Source: Zygophlyctis sp. KS116
Taxonomy: Eukaryota; Chytridiomycota
Length of the DNA: 64,000 nucleotides
Assembly: GCA_054661495.1 (NCBI GenBank)
Contig: BAAFSQ010000012.1
Location: forward strand, 1 to 64,000
Direction of reading: 5' to 3'
The position numbers were made by a program, and so were the translations under genes. Below are positions 26,973-37,145 of this stretch, in pieces (the stretch's first letter is position 1; each line of letters begins with the position of its first letter). A model generated the notes under the pieces. The model made no database searches. It had not been told where the DNA came from and was given only the letters and a program-made list of their open reading frames with translations.

Positions 26973-28605
26973 CTATTTAATTATATTCGTACTTGGGGAT
27001 ATTTTTAAGATATTAGCCATGGATTTAAATCTTTTTTCATAGTTGTGTCCTCCCAAAACGCTTATAACCTTTCCATTTCTTCCGGCTCTTCCAACTCTTC
27101 CTGCCATATGAAGGTATGATTGAGGTGAGGAAGATGGACCAAGAATGAAAACTACAGATGCTTTTGGCAAATCCAATCCACGTGCTTCATGCTCAGTCAA
27201 TACGAGCCACCGTGGCAAGTTGCTATCTAGCTTTAGACTCTGACTTTGACTCTGCTCCTGATAATTTCGAATATCAACAAAGCGACGTGCGTCTAATCCA
27301 ACAGCATTTAAATTGGAAACTAGTTTTCGGACAGATACTGAAGAATGTGTGAATATAAATCCTGATTCCAAATTCCCTTGTTCAATTATATATTTGACCG
27401 ACTCAATAATTAGCAGATCGTCATCAGCTAGCGTGGTATCATTTTCATTTTTAGAAAATCCCTTTTGGGTTTTTGAATCAACTTTAGCATCTGATTTTAC
27501 AACCGATAAAGATTCTTCCTGATTATCATCATCAGGTTTAGTCCAATCAAAGGCATATAAGCCATCCGCTTGTACTATGAATGCATGATGTTCTAGAGTT
27601 TTGGGTAAAGCCAAAGAACCAGTCGTATCAACATGTATTGGATCCTTCACCCATCCACTTCTTTTAAATTTATTTCTCAAGGAAGAATTAATTGAAGCAG
27701 AGCATGCGATTACCTGTATTTTCGTCTCATTAACTATAATTTAAAAATATTTGAATTATACCTTTTAATTTCCTTGTTGCAAACAATTGTTCAATAAGAG
27801 ATTCACCATCCAATTTATGAACCTTCATATTGAATCTTTTATTAACTGTATCATTGGCAGACTCAGCATTAACAATACGATCTGCTTCATCTACAATCAA
27901 AAGTCGAATTCTTGAAAGGTCTAAATCCTTCGAATTAAAAAACTCCAACAGACGATTTGGAGTACCAACCACAATTCTTGGTGTAAATTTACTTAAAAGA
28001 TCCTTTTGAGACTGTACTTCCGGTCCTGAAATAAGACATTGAACCATATATGCAATATCTCTTTCTTGAACATATGATCCACTGATACCCTTTATCCAAT
28101 TAAAAACTTGAATTGCTAAATCTCTAGTTGGTACAATTATCAATGTATGGACATATCTATCAAGATCCATTTTCTGATCATTTCTTATCGGTAATTGAAA
28201 GAAATCAACATTTTGATTATTTTGAGTATTGACGGCATTAGACTCATCAGCAATAGTCTGATCATGAATTGCATCTTCATCAGCATCTGATTCTCCTGCA
28301 TGCAAAGTTGAATTATTTGAAGCTAAAGTTTGAGAACCCAAGTGCTTCCGACCATGATGTGCAAGCCTAGGATAAGCTACTGCAGCCAATGCCAATCCAA
28401 ATGTTTTTCCAGATCCTGTTATATCTCTAATAAATAAGTCTGCTCCTGATAAGATTGCAGGAATAAATGCTTTTTGGGAGAGAGTTGGATGAATAATTTG
28501 GAATTGTTTTTCCAATGCCGATGATAGCATTCCCTTAATACCGATCTCAGAGAATCTAATCTGATTTGATCTTTGAACCATTGTGTATCCGGCTTTTAAT
28601 CGCAT
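26973..28605 (-). CDS. Divergent DEAD-box RNA helicase (possible Mrh4 type)
   Basis: Exons 28605-27762 and 27733-26973 encode 534 residues. Visible motifs are Walker A ITGSGKT, motif Ia PTRDLAIQ, GTPNRLLEF, motif II VDEADRI, motif III SAS instead of SAT, and motif VI HMAGRVGRAGRNG. There are insertions between motifs I and Ia and in the second lobe. The divergence from standard DEAD-box proteins resembles mitochondrial Mrh4, but the first residues give no clear targeting peptide. RNA unwinding is expected; the pathway is not certain. The open frame upstream of 28605 begins at GTG and was not used. Confidence 0.8.
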
Positions 28606-28664
28606 GTTTGGTAGGTTGGGCACTTAGGTCATTTAACGCCTGAGAACGTCATCGCTCGCTTTAA

Positions 28665-29589
28665 ATGTCCAATAATGCTCTATTAAAAGCTATTCAAAAG
28701 GGTGCTAGATTAAAAAAAGCTGAAACAAATGACAGATCTTCTCCTATAATAGAAAGTATATATATTTTTTAATCGTAGCAAAACCCGGAAGTGCTTCAAC
28801 TGTTCGTACAGCAGCTAAATTGTCTCCTTCAGCGATTAGACCTCCGAATAAATCTTCTCCTTCAATGGCTAGAACTGATGGACTATTTGCAGGAGGTATA
28901 CCGAAACTGAAGAAGAGAGGTAATTTGTCTTTAAAATTAACTAGAGATGATCCAGGAATCAGTGATGATAAACACATTTCTCCAAAATCTACCTCTCCAA
29001 ATTTGACAAGGAAAACGGTAATTTCTAAGTTGCCTTATTTTAGATGTCACCTCCTTCTCGTAGAGCAAGTAATGTCTCTTCTAATCCTCCAGCACCGCCT
29101 CCGCCTCCTCAATCATTTGCTTCTAATTCAGCTCCACCTCCACCTCTAGCACCACCTCTAGTACCACCACCAGCATCTAGAGGAAATGCACCTCCTCCAC
29201 CAGCTGCAAGGAGCAATGCGCCTCCACCTCCAGCATCAAGAGGGAATGTACCACCACCCCCAGTACCAAGAACTAATGCACCACCACCTCCAGTACCAAG
29301 ATCAAAACCAGCATCTCCACCAGCTCCACCAGCTCCTAGATCAAAACCAGCATCCCCGCCTGTTGTTAGACCTGTAGTGCCCAAACCATTATCTCCTGGA
29401 TTTTCCCCATCTGGATCTCCAATTCTTTCAAAGAAACCTACAGCTGCTAAATCAGGAAACGAAACAGAAGGTCGTTTTACTTTTAAACTTCAAACACCTT
29501 GTATAAGATTATTTCCATCTGGAGAATATCAGAATGAAAATCTTCCAAAAGTCAGGGCGCAGCCGCCACCTCCTCCAGTGCGTAGATAA
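28665..29589 (+). CDS. VRP1: WIP/verprolin-like actin regulator
   Basis: Exons 28665-28755, 28779-29017 and 29044-29589 encode 291 residues. The N-terminus is a WH2 actin-binding motif (NNALLKAIQKGARLKKAE). The C-terminal half consists of repeated proline units of the form APPPPxxRxN and SKPASPP, which bind profilin and SH3 domains. The last 40 residues (FTFKLQTPCIRLFPSGEY) resemble the WASP-binding tail of WIP and Vrp1. It therefore probably links WASP to Arp2/3-driven actin assembly at endocytic sites, alongside the fimbrin in this window. It ends 19 bp before the start of the next gene on the same strand. Confidence 0.85.
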
Positions 29590-29608
29590 TAATACTAGAT
29601 TGATTGCA

Positions 29609-31295
29609 ATGAGTAATATATTATCCAATGATTTTTCTTTGGCTCGATTGAATAATGATGGCTCTTTCCAAAGATCTTTTACGGCAAAAAATGTGAGTTT
29701 TTAGACTGTTGCTATTTAGCACTACTGCTCAGCATACTAGAGAATTTACTCTATTGGCTAATGCAGCGAATTTATAATGAAATAATTAACTTTTTAGAGT
29801 TTGCCTATAGCTTCGGTGATGAAAACGGAGCTGCGTGAACCAACACGATTCCTTTTGATTGTGGCACCTCAGATTTCAGCCTTGAAGGATATTGTAATTA
29901 TGGATTTCTAATCTTTAGCGATTTCCTGAAAGTCTTGCATTTCATCGGAACGTTTCCAAAGAGACTTGGCTGTTGGCTTTTTTCAACTTGGCAGATGCAT
30001 CGGATATAGCTGGGCAGCTATCAATTAAACTGAAATCTGTTAGATTTGTAGATAGTGATTTTGTTTTTTCTATTTTGGATACTTTAGCGCCTTCTTGGAT
30101 CTCTAATAATGAAGGCTGGGTAGCGATATCTGGAATGCAATCAGGAAGTTGTCAAAAGATAATGGTAAACAGCTTTACAATATTAAAAAATAGAATCTTA
30201 TTTTGCCTTTTGGGGCTACTAGATCCATTTACCAATCAGGGAAATTATGGTTTGTAGAATTCTTTGATCTACGAGATGCTGCTTCTACTGTTGAAAATCT
30301 TAATGGAACCGTTTTGCCAGTACTTTTTATTCTATTAATACTAGGGAAATGTAGTTTTGAATATGAGATTACACTTGACTAATGGGAAGAAGTGGGCGCA
30401 GCAACAAAACTCTTCAAAGAATTTACGTGCTCTTGTTGATATCTCAAATTTCCAGACCAAAAATTCAAATGTTTCTAAATTTGACAAGGTATGGCAGCCT
30501 ATAGGATCATCCTGGAAAACAGCTCAGAACTTGAAGATTGATGAGTCTATTTTGAAAAATGACTGGACATCAAAGAATAGATTAACAGGCAGATTTCTTG
30601 AGCCACAAATTCAAAACTATACAAAAGAGGATAAAGAAAACGTCTTTGTTAAATCTGTCGAAAAATCCTTGAATGATTGGGAAGGTTCCCTTGATAGCAT
30701 GATTATCAGTGAAGGAGGTCGTATTCAATCAAATGAGATTGACTTTGGATTGATTGGTAAATTACAAATTATAACTTATCTCTGTAGCATCTGGAAAGGA
30801 TTTAAGAAGTACATTTATGATTCGAAATATCCCAAACAAGTATACACAGCAAATGTTACTTGATTTTTTGAATGAAACTCACCGTGTAATTACTTTGAAC
30901 TAAAATCTTAGGGAACTTTTGATTTTCTTTATCTAAGAATGGACTTTAAAAACAAATGTAATGTTGGCTATGCATTTATAAATGTATTTCTTATTAAAAT
31001 AGTTAAAAAATAGTTTGCAAATCCAAAATCCATTTTATCTCTTGCTGATCGTATTCTTGGAAAAAAATGGAATCAATTTAATTCTGAAAAAGTTGCAACA
31101 CTTTGTTATGCAAATGTTCAAGGACGGGATTCTTTAATTCAAAAATTCCGTAATTCAAGTGTTATGTTGGAGGATTCTAGCTTTAGACCTAAATTGTTTT
31201 ATACTGTTGGCGATCGTGCTGGATCAGAAGAATCATTTCCTATTGGTCCAACTAAACTTAAATCAAAGTCTGATGTTTTATTTCGCCGTGAATAA
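29609..31295 (+). CDS. MEI2: Mei2-like RNA-binding protein (C-terminal RRM_2)
   Basis: Eight exons (29609-29692, 29798-29893, 29919-30164, 30194-30319, 30345-30756, 30788-30885, 30912-30983, 31014-31295) encode 471 residues. An N-terminal RRM-like region includes [17 protein letters not shown]. The C-terminal domain is the Mei2-specific RRM, with [38 protein letters not shown] and [19 protein letters not shown]. Mei2 proteins bind RNA and control meiotic commitment in fission yeast and meristem growth in plants. The first intron is 105 nt, far above the local norm; removing it was the only frame-consistent solution found. Confidence 0.9.
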
Positions 31296-31993
31296 TCTCT
31301 TAAAGTTTCTTTTTAAATCTAAATACCATTTGAATAGTTTAGATTTCCAATTTTTATGAGCCAATAGTTCCATATTATGACATAGATTATGCACTATACA
31401 TTTTAAAACAGCTTGAACGATTTCAGCTTGATCCGATTCAATTTGGCTTGGCGGAACATGTATAAATAGTGCAGGAACACCGGTTTTCTGACACTGATAG
31501 AGAGCTTTGAAATATACAAATTCACAAAGATATAATCCAGCATCATGAGATATTTCAACTGCATCCAACCAGCCATTGAACTTTAAACATGCAATTAAAC
31601 AGTCTAATGTAAATCAACCATAAATACCAAGATCAATATCAGTTGTAATAGATGATTCTCCTAATCCAGCAATACATTCGTTCCCTGGAGGGAGCAATCC
31701 TCTTTCATCAGACTCTAAAAGTACCTTGTATCCGGCTTTAAATAACTTTTATTATGTGCCAAGGCCTCTAATCGCAAAGGACCATCATGTCCGACACCGA
31801 CATGAATAATCATATCCAAGTCTTTAGGATACTTCAACTCCAAAATACTCTCGTACTCTACCTCTAGCAAGAGTTTTGTAATTTCCCAACCAGGAACAGG
31901 ATCTATTCTCTTGACAGCCTCCCAGGAAGGATTAATGGAATAGTGCTTAAATGGACCATAACCGGTTATCAATAATCTTTTCTTTGGGATCAT
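31278..31993 (-). CDS. Pyroglutamyl-peptidase I
   Basis: The enzyme removes N-terminal 5-oxoproline from peptides. Motifs visible: LLITGYGPFKHYSINPSWEA, the catalytic Glu in LRLEALAHN, the nucleophile Cys in DAGLYLCEF and the catalytic His in ALFIHVPP. The start ATG is at 31993 and a normal 24-nt intron lies at 31604-31627. Between the HNK and GYK motifs the frame is broken. Removing 11 nt (31736-31746) restores a 226-residue protein with family-like spacing. The 3' end overlaps the convergent Mei2 gene by 18 bp. Its start codon is 12 bp from the start codon of the divergent OGFOD1 gene. Confidence 0.8.
31736..31746 (-). other. Frame disruption or 11-nt intron-like insert in the pyroglutamyl-peptidase gene
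   Basis: On the minus strand the 11 nt begin GTTATT and end AAAG, so they mimic a splice-flanked segment. Excision joins HNK to TGYKVLLESDERG in frame, as in human HNKGYK. A missing A in the adjacent AAAA run would also restore a frame, but with worse spacing. A real intron this short would be unprecedented. Confidence 0.5.
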
Positions 31994-32005
31994 CAGTAAA
32001 ATATT

Positions 32006-33343
32006 ATGATAAATCAAACTTACAATGGACAAGAATGGAAGAATCCACTCAGAAACCACTATCAAAACTATAAAGACTTTAATGATCCAATCTCTAGTAC
32101 TGATCTGACTTGTGCTCCGTTTAGAATTATTACTTGCCCAAACTTTGTATCACAGGAAAAGATTGATTTATTGGTAGATGAAGTCAAGGCACTAGAGTTT
32201 AAGCATAAATCAAATGATCTCTATGAATTCTATCAATCAAATGAATTGAAATTCAACAAGACTGGAGTCATTGCTGAACTCGCTTCAAGTTTATCATCTG
32301 CTGAATGGATTTCAACTCTCTCTGAAATTACTGGAACTCAGTTATCAGGGGATTTAGATATGGCAGCTCAGGAATATAGACAAGGAGGCTATTTGTTATG
32401 TCATGATGATGATATGGGACAAGATCAAGACGCTAGATTAATTGCATTTATACTCTATTTATGTGATCCTGAATGGAAAGAAGAAGATGGAGGACAATTA
32501 CAATTATATGATACAGATGAAAGTGGTAGTCCTGGCCAAGTTGTAAGATCGATACTGCCTAAAAGGAATACTTTTGCATTTTTTAGTCTATCTAAAACAT
32601 CATATCATCAAGTTCAACAAGTATTTTCTAGTAGATTTAATAGATATTCAATTACAGGATGGTTTAGAGGAACAAGAAAGACTATTCCTCAAATATTAAA
32701 ACTTGAAACTCTAATTAATCCAACAATCAACTTTACTGATTGGATTAATCCTCTCTACTACAACTCTTCAAACATTACAATGTTGAAAGATGCATTTAGT
32801 GATCAGTCTTATTTAGTTTTAAGGGATTTTATAAAGACTGATCTCTTTACAAGTCTCTTAAATTCTAGCTCAAACCTTGAATTTTGTCAAATTGGACCTG
32901 CAAATGTCCAATCCTTTTCTAAACTTGTAAAATGCAATCAACTTTGGACTCAGTTTCTAGTCTGGTTTCAGTCAAAAGAGTTTAAATCTTGGGTAGAATC
33001 TATTTCAGGACTCTGTCTAACTACTTTTACCAGTCTTAATGCACGTAGATTTTCTGTTGGAGATTATACTCTTGTTCACGACAGAGTAATAGATCCTTTA
33101 GGATTAGATGTAATCTTTTCATTCCCAGTCTTTAAAACCTCAAACACAGAATGGAATGAATCTTGGGGAGGTCAATTACATTACATTTATGATAAAGATT
33201 CTATTTTTACTCATACTCCTCAACAAAATGAATTAGTTTTAGTTTATAGGAATGATTCAGATATACACAAATTCGTAAAACATGTGTCACATTCATCCTT
33301 TGGAGACCGATTAGAAATTTGTGGAATTTATCTAGAAAAATAG
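32006..33343 (+). CDS. TPA1: Prolyl 3,4-dihydroxylase Tpa1/OGFOD1
   Basis: An intron-free gene of 445 residues. The N-terminal 2-oxoglutarate/Fe(II) oxygenase domain has the HxD pair in LLCHDDDMGQD, the distal His in TSYHQVQQV and the 2-oxoglutarate-binding Arg in RYSITGWFRG. A C-terminal degenerate double-stranded beta-helix domain follows, as in Tpa1 and Ofd1. Known role: hydroxylation of a proline in ribosomal protein uS12 at the decoding centre, with effects on termination and oxygen response. It is one of only two clearly intronless complete genes here. Confidence 0.92.
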   Translation: MINQTYNGQEWKNPLRNHYQNYKDFNDPISSTDLTCAPFRIITCPNFVSQEKIDLLVDEVKALEFKHKSNDLYEFYQSNELKFNKTGVIAELASSLSSAEWISTLSEITGTQLSGDLDMAAQEYRQGGYLLCHDDDMGQDQDARLIAFILYLCDPEWKEEDGGQLQLYDTDESGSPGQVVRSILPKRNTFAFFSLSKTSYHQVQQVFSSRFNRYSITGWFRGTRKTIPQILKLETLINPTINFTDWINPLYYNSSNITMLKDAFSDQSYLVLRDFIKTDLFTSLLNSSSNLEFCQIGPANVQSFSKLVKCNQLWTQFLVWFQSKEFKSWVESISGLCLTTFTSLNARRFSVGDYTLVHDRVIDPLGLDVIFSFPVFKTSNTEWNESWGGQLHYIYDKDSIFTHTPQQNELVLVYRNDSDIHKFVKHVSHSSFGDRLEICGIYLEK

Positions 33344-33528
33344 AGTATGCCATTTTCTACTTAAAATTCCCAGTGTCTGAACTCTCTCAGTACCTTTACT
33401 CTATAATCAGATAAGGATTATTACCTTATAAGATTTAAAGACTAGGCCATCCATGTAACCTGCACCTTCCCTTCTCTGTTTTGAAAAATCATAGAGTTAA
33501 GTATACTTTTTGAAAAATCACTGGAAAA
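33344..33528. other. Intergenic region, nothing recognised
   Basis: These 185 bp between TPA1 and TAD3 contain scattered stops in all frames. I saw no hairpin, repeat or tRNA cloverleaf. It probably holds the TPA1 3' end and the TAD3 promoter. Confidence 0.5.
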
Positions 33529-34418
33529 ATGTTTAAAAGTCTGTCAACTCTGCAACCTAGAAATATAGAATTGGAGACTGTTTATATCACTACTGTTAAT
33601 CCAAAGATTGCATCCAAACTCATTAAAGAATTAAACTCTCTGGATGATCTAACCCTACCACATTTGAAGAGAATCAGGAAAACAGTAACAGATACAGGTA
33701 TTTGAATATTTTCTTAAAAATTAGGAAATATTTTAGAAGCAATTTTATTTCCTGCATCGGTTGAAATTGAATTTGTTTTACAATTTTTATCTAGAGTGCA
33801 TGATTCAGATTGGATTATTAGGACAACTCTAGTCTCTAAATTAGAACCAATGCTTAGAATTGAATATGAAGAATGGAAAGAATTTTGGCCATTGAGCTTT
33901 TATGAACGATTAGATTTAATTGATATATTAGATCAGAGTCATGAAGAATACGCGTCTAGTTGGTCAAGTAAAATTCTAGACTTCAAGCTCCAAAATACAA
34001 ATATTGAAAATGTTGCAATGATTGTTCATCCTGTTAAAAATGAACTTTTAGCTCTAGGAACTGATTCTTGTCTAAAACATCCATTAAGGCATGCTGTAAT
34101 GAATGTAATTGAAAATGTGGCACTACAAGAGTCTGAAAACAGGAATAACAGTAATACAAAGAAAAGAAGCTTGGATGAACCTAATTACGGTTATTTATGT
34201 ACTGGATTAGATATTTTTGTATTTAGAGAGCCATGCATCATGTATTTTTTTCTAAATTTAAATTTAATTATAGGTGTTCAATGGCTCTTGTTCATTCCAG
34301 AATCCATAGATTATTCTTTATAAAAGAAAATCCTGAAAATGGTGGAATTTGCTCAATTTATAAATTACATATGCATAAAAGTCTAAATCATCACTTTAAA
34401 TCATATTTAAAAGTCTAA
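33529..34418 (+). CDS. TAD3: tRNA adenosine-34 deaminase non-catalytic subunit Tad3/ADAT3
   Basis: Exons 33529-33697, 33725-34241 and 34274-34418 encode 276 residues. The deaminase motif is HAVMNVIE, with Val where catalytic subunits have Glu. This is the diagnostic change of Tad3. The zinc-binding PCxxC is split by the second intron (EPCIM|CSMALVHSRI). The ending LHMHKSLNHHF is typical. With Tad2 it converts wobble A34 to inosine in tRNAs. Its stop codon TAA (34416-34418) overlaps the stop codon of the convergent YOP1 gene. Confidence 0.93.
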
Positions 34419-35009
34419 TCTTTTTTCAAATCAGAGACAACTTCATTGATTTTATTCTTTAGATTAATTTTTTTTTAATTTTACCTGCACTTTATTCAAT
34501 TCTTGATCTATTTTTGATTGTTCCTTTAGCAGAATTGGACGTAGAAAAGACGAGTAAATCTTTGCTGCGCCTTTAAATTGCGGAAGAATCAAGTATCCTA
34601 TAAACAATAGCTTAAATGTAAAATATAATCTAGCGGGTAAGAGATCAGAAAAGTCTTACGGAATCCAATAAATCACTACATCACTAAAGAGTTCAACCAA
34701 ATTTAAAAACCCAAAGACTGTCCAGTACATCAACCTTTTAAGTTAATTCTTGATCGCATACCATTGAACATCATCTTCCTTTCTATCCGACTCAATGGCT
34801 TTAAACGAAGCATATGCAGGATAAACAAATCCAAATAAATTTGTGATTAATCTTGCGCCGACATTCATAAAAACTAGAAAAATCAAGAATACTGCAATTG
34901 ATCCTGCAGAATAAGTTTTTGGGACCTTTGTCTTTCTCTCAAAATCCTTTAAAACACTAAATTTAGATAGTTCCTTGTCCAAATTCGAAATCAAAGTCTC
35001 AAAATTCAT
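34415..35009 (-). CDS. YOP1: Yop1/REEP (DP1/TB2/HVA22) ER-shaping protein
   Basis: Exons 35009-34762, 34734-34660, 34629-34485 and 34456-34415 encode 169 residues. The family core is clear: FGFVYPAYASFKAIES, then DDVQWLMYWTVFGFLNLVE, IYWIP and LILPQFKGAAKIY. The hydrophobic hairpins insert into the ER membrane and an amphipathic helix bends tubules. A short charged coiled tail follows. The stop TAG at 34415-34417 on the complement shares two bases with the stop TAA of TAD3. Confidence 0.93.
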
Positions 35010-35074
35010 TTTTCTCTTTCCGCCTAAACTTAAAACTGCTCTGCCATTCGATTTCTAGAGTAAGTCTAGTATAT

Positions 35075-35886
35075 TTACCTGATTTCCCATACTACATCTC
35101 TTCTTGGTTTAGAAGTTGGTACAATATAATTAGATCTCATGGATGCATAATTATGTCTTGGTTTAGAATTGAGTCTAACACTAGATCCTGATGCAGGATG
35201 ATCAGACTTATTCTCTGCCGATCGTTTTAGAAATGAATCTTTTGACCATGTTTTTTGATGTTGATGGAACCTAGAGACTGGATCATTCTTTTTCTTTCTT
35301 TGTGGTATAGATGGGCGTATAACTACTATTAATAATTTAAAAAGTACATCCGGGTCTCTTGAAGACAAATTGTTTCTCTGATTCAGAGTATTCAGTCTAA
35401 ATCATTAATACTTTTTAATAAAATACAATATTTGTGAAATCTTGATGATAAGATTCTTCTTCTTCTTCTTCTTCTAGATAATTGCAACTTTTATCATTAC
35501 TAATACTGTTTTGGTTTAAATCAATTGAATCTAGTCTCTGCATCATCTGATCTATTTCCTGTTTTTCTCTAGATTGTCTAGTATTCTTAATAATAATCTG
35601 ATTATTATCATTTCTGTATTCTACAGCATTCAATGAGAAATCAAAGGCCTCCAATTCAGTAAAGTCCGTGTCAGAGTCTGCTACTTTATGAATTTTGAAT
35701 TTAGAAAATACCATCAACTTCAGTATTAATTTCCTCAATAAAGGCATCAATCACAGAGTCTGGTAGAAAATCCCGTTGATATCCCATACTCTCCAATTGG
35801 TCAATTACAAAAGACCGTGTTAGTGGAACAACTTCTTCATCATTAGTCTTGGCTAAACTCTGGTCTAGTTTATTAATAGATAACAT
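35075..35886 (-). CDS. HYLS1: HYLS1-like centriole/ciliogenesis protein
   Basis: Exons 35886-35712, 35683-35427, 35396-35348 and 35325-35075 encode 243 residues. An N-terminal helix (RSFVIDQLESMGYQRDF) precedes an acidic region with a Glu run. The HYLS-1 box near the C-terminus includes RPGLVIRPSIPQRKKK, DPVSRFHQHQKTW and the terminal RRDVVWEIR. HYLS-1 is a core centriole component needed to build the transition zone and cilium, not for centriole duplication. Its presence implies a flagellated stage or at least centrioles. The start ATG overlaps the stop of the upstream CTU1 gene (TAATG). Confidence 0.8.
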
Positions 35887-36975
35887 TAAAAATCAGTCTT
35901 TTCGGAAGTATTTGTAATATGCGCTCGTCGAATTTTATCTGAATTACCAATTCCTAATTTTGGAAGTCCCTTTTCTAGTCCTTCAAGTAGAATACACGCT
36001 TTGCAAACATCTCTAGATGACATGTAACCACATCTAATACAAGATCCAAGATCTCCTTTAATTCTTTCTCCTCTATTCAACTTTAACAGAGTATTAGATT
36101 CAAAATTTTCACCAGATCTAATAATATCTAAAATTGCAGATGGTCTTATAGCTTCTAAATCCTTTAAAAATCCTCTTGCATAACCCCTATAAGCTTCTTT
36201 AGAATAAGTACATTCTGTAGAAAAATAATCTAATTTCTTGAAATATGCATACATGACAATTTCCTTTTCAAAAGTATATTTTAAAGGTTTTGCTCTTGGA
36301 AGTAATTCATCTGTATCAGTCTTTATAAGAGTACATCTCTTTAATCTAGAGAAATCTCCTCTTAAAATATTCATTAAAACTGTTTCAGCCATATCATCTG
36401 CATTATGACCTGTTACAATCATATCTACACCTAGTAAAGCTGCACCTCTATCAAGAGCTTGTCTTCTAAAAACACCACAAAATGTGCAATTATTCTTTAA
36501 TCCTACTTGTTTAACAATATCATCCATTGACCATCCATATAAATCAGTATAAGATAGCACTTTTAGAGGTATTTTGTACTGAATTTCATTTCTTTTAACA
36601 GTCTAGTATAAAACAGCTTAAAGTACCTCTAAAGAATCATCTCTGTATCCAGTTATTCCCTCATCAATAGATAATAAACACAAATCTAGTCCGTAATCAT
36701 ATTTTTCATTTAATGTAGTCATGACATGTGCCAGTACAGTTGAATCTTTCATAAGAATTTAGTGATTTACCTTTTCCTCCTGATGCTGCAATTGCTATTT
36801 TATCTCCTCTTTTGAATAATGCATTAGAGACTATAGTATTATGGATTTCCTCTTCAAAGATTGCAAAGAAACAAGTCTTGCAGACTAATTGTAATGTTTT
36901 GGGTCTCTTGAGAATGGGACGATTAGTTTTGCACAAACTGCAAGTTTTCATTTGCTGATAAGGCCTCCTAGCCAT
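35886..36975 (-). CDS. NCS6: Cytoplasmic tRNA 2-thiolation protein Ctu1/Ncs6
   Basis: Exons 36975-36771, 36745-36627 and 36602-35886 encode 346 residues. An N-terminal zinc ribbon (CSLCKTNRP...CKTCF) precedes the PP-loop ATP-binding motif SGGKDST, whose Asp codon is split by an intron. Further conserved parts are [18 protein letters not shown] and [11 protein letters not shown], and a C-terminal zinc cluster [16 protein letters not shown]. With Ncs2 and the Urm1 sulfur relay it thiolates wobble U34 of Lys, Glu and Gln tRNAs. It is same-strand with HYLS1 and shares one base with it; no functional link is known. Confidence 0.95.
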
Positions 36976-37052
36976 GGAACTGCTGTCAAGAGCTGTTAGG
37001 AAGTGCAATGTGCCACACTGTTATCAGTAGGCTCTTGGCTGTTGTAGGCCAT

Positions 37053-37086
37053 GGGGCAGTGGGGCATTGGGCAGTGGGCATTGGGG
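37053..37086 (+). repeat. G-run tandem repeat with G-quadruplex potential
   Basis: Five G-runs of 3-4 G are separated by regular 4-nt loops CAGT or CATT. The repeat is an imperfect tandem of GGGGCAGT/GGGGCATT units. It lies in the 170-bp divergent interval between CTU1 and TOM1 and stands out against the AT-rich background. The pattern is seen directly; quadruplex formation is inferred. Confidence 0.75.
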
Positions 37087-37145
37087 CAGTGAGGAGGAGC
37101 CTTGAGCGATTGTGCTGATTGTGTAGGAGCCTCAATTAAAAAAAT

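Noticed and set aside
29109-29384. Gly-rich open frame antisense to the verprolin gene
   Set aside because: It is the complement of proline codons (CCN/NGG) and shows only low-complexity Gly/Ala repeats.
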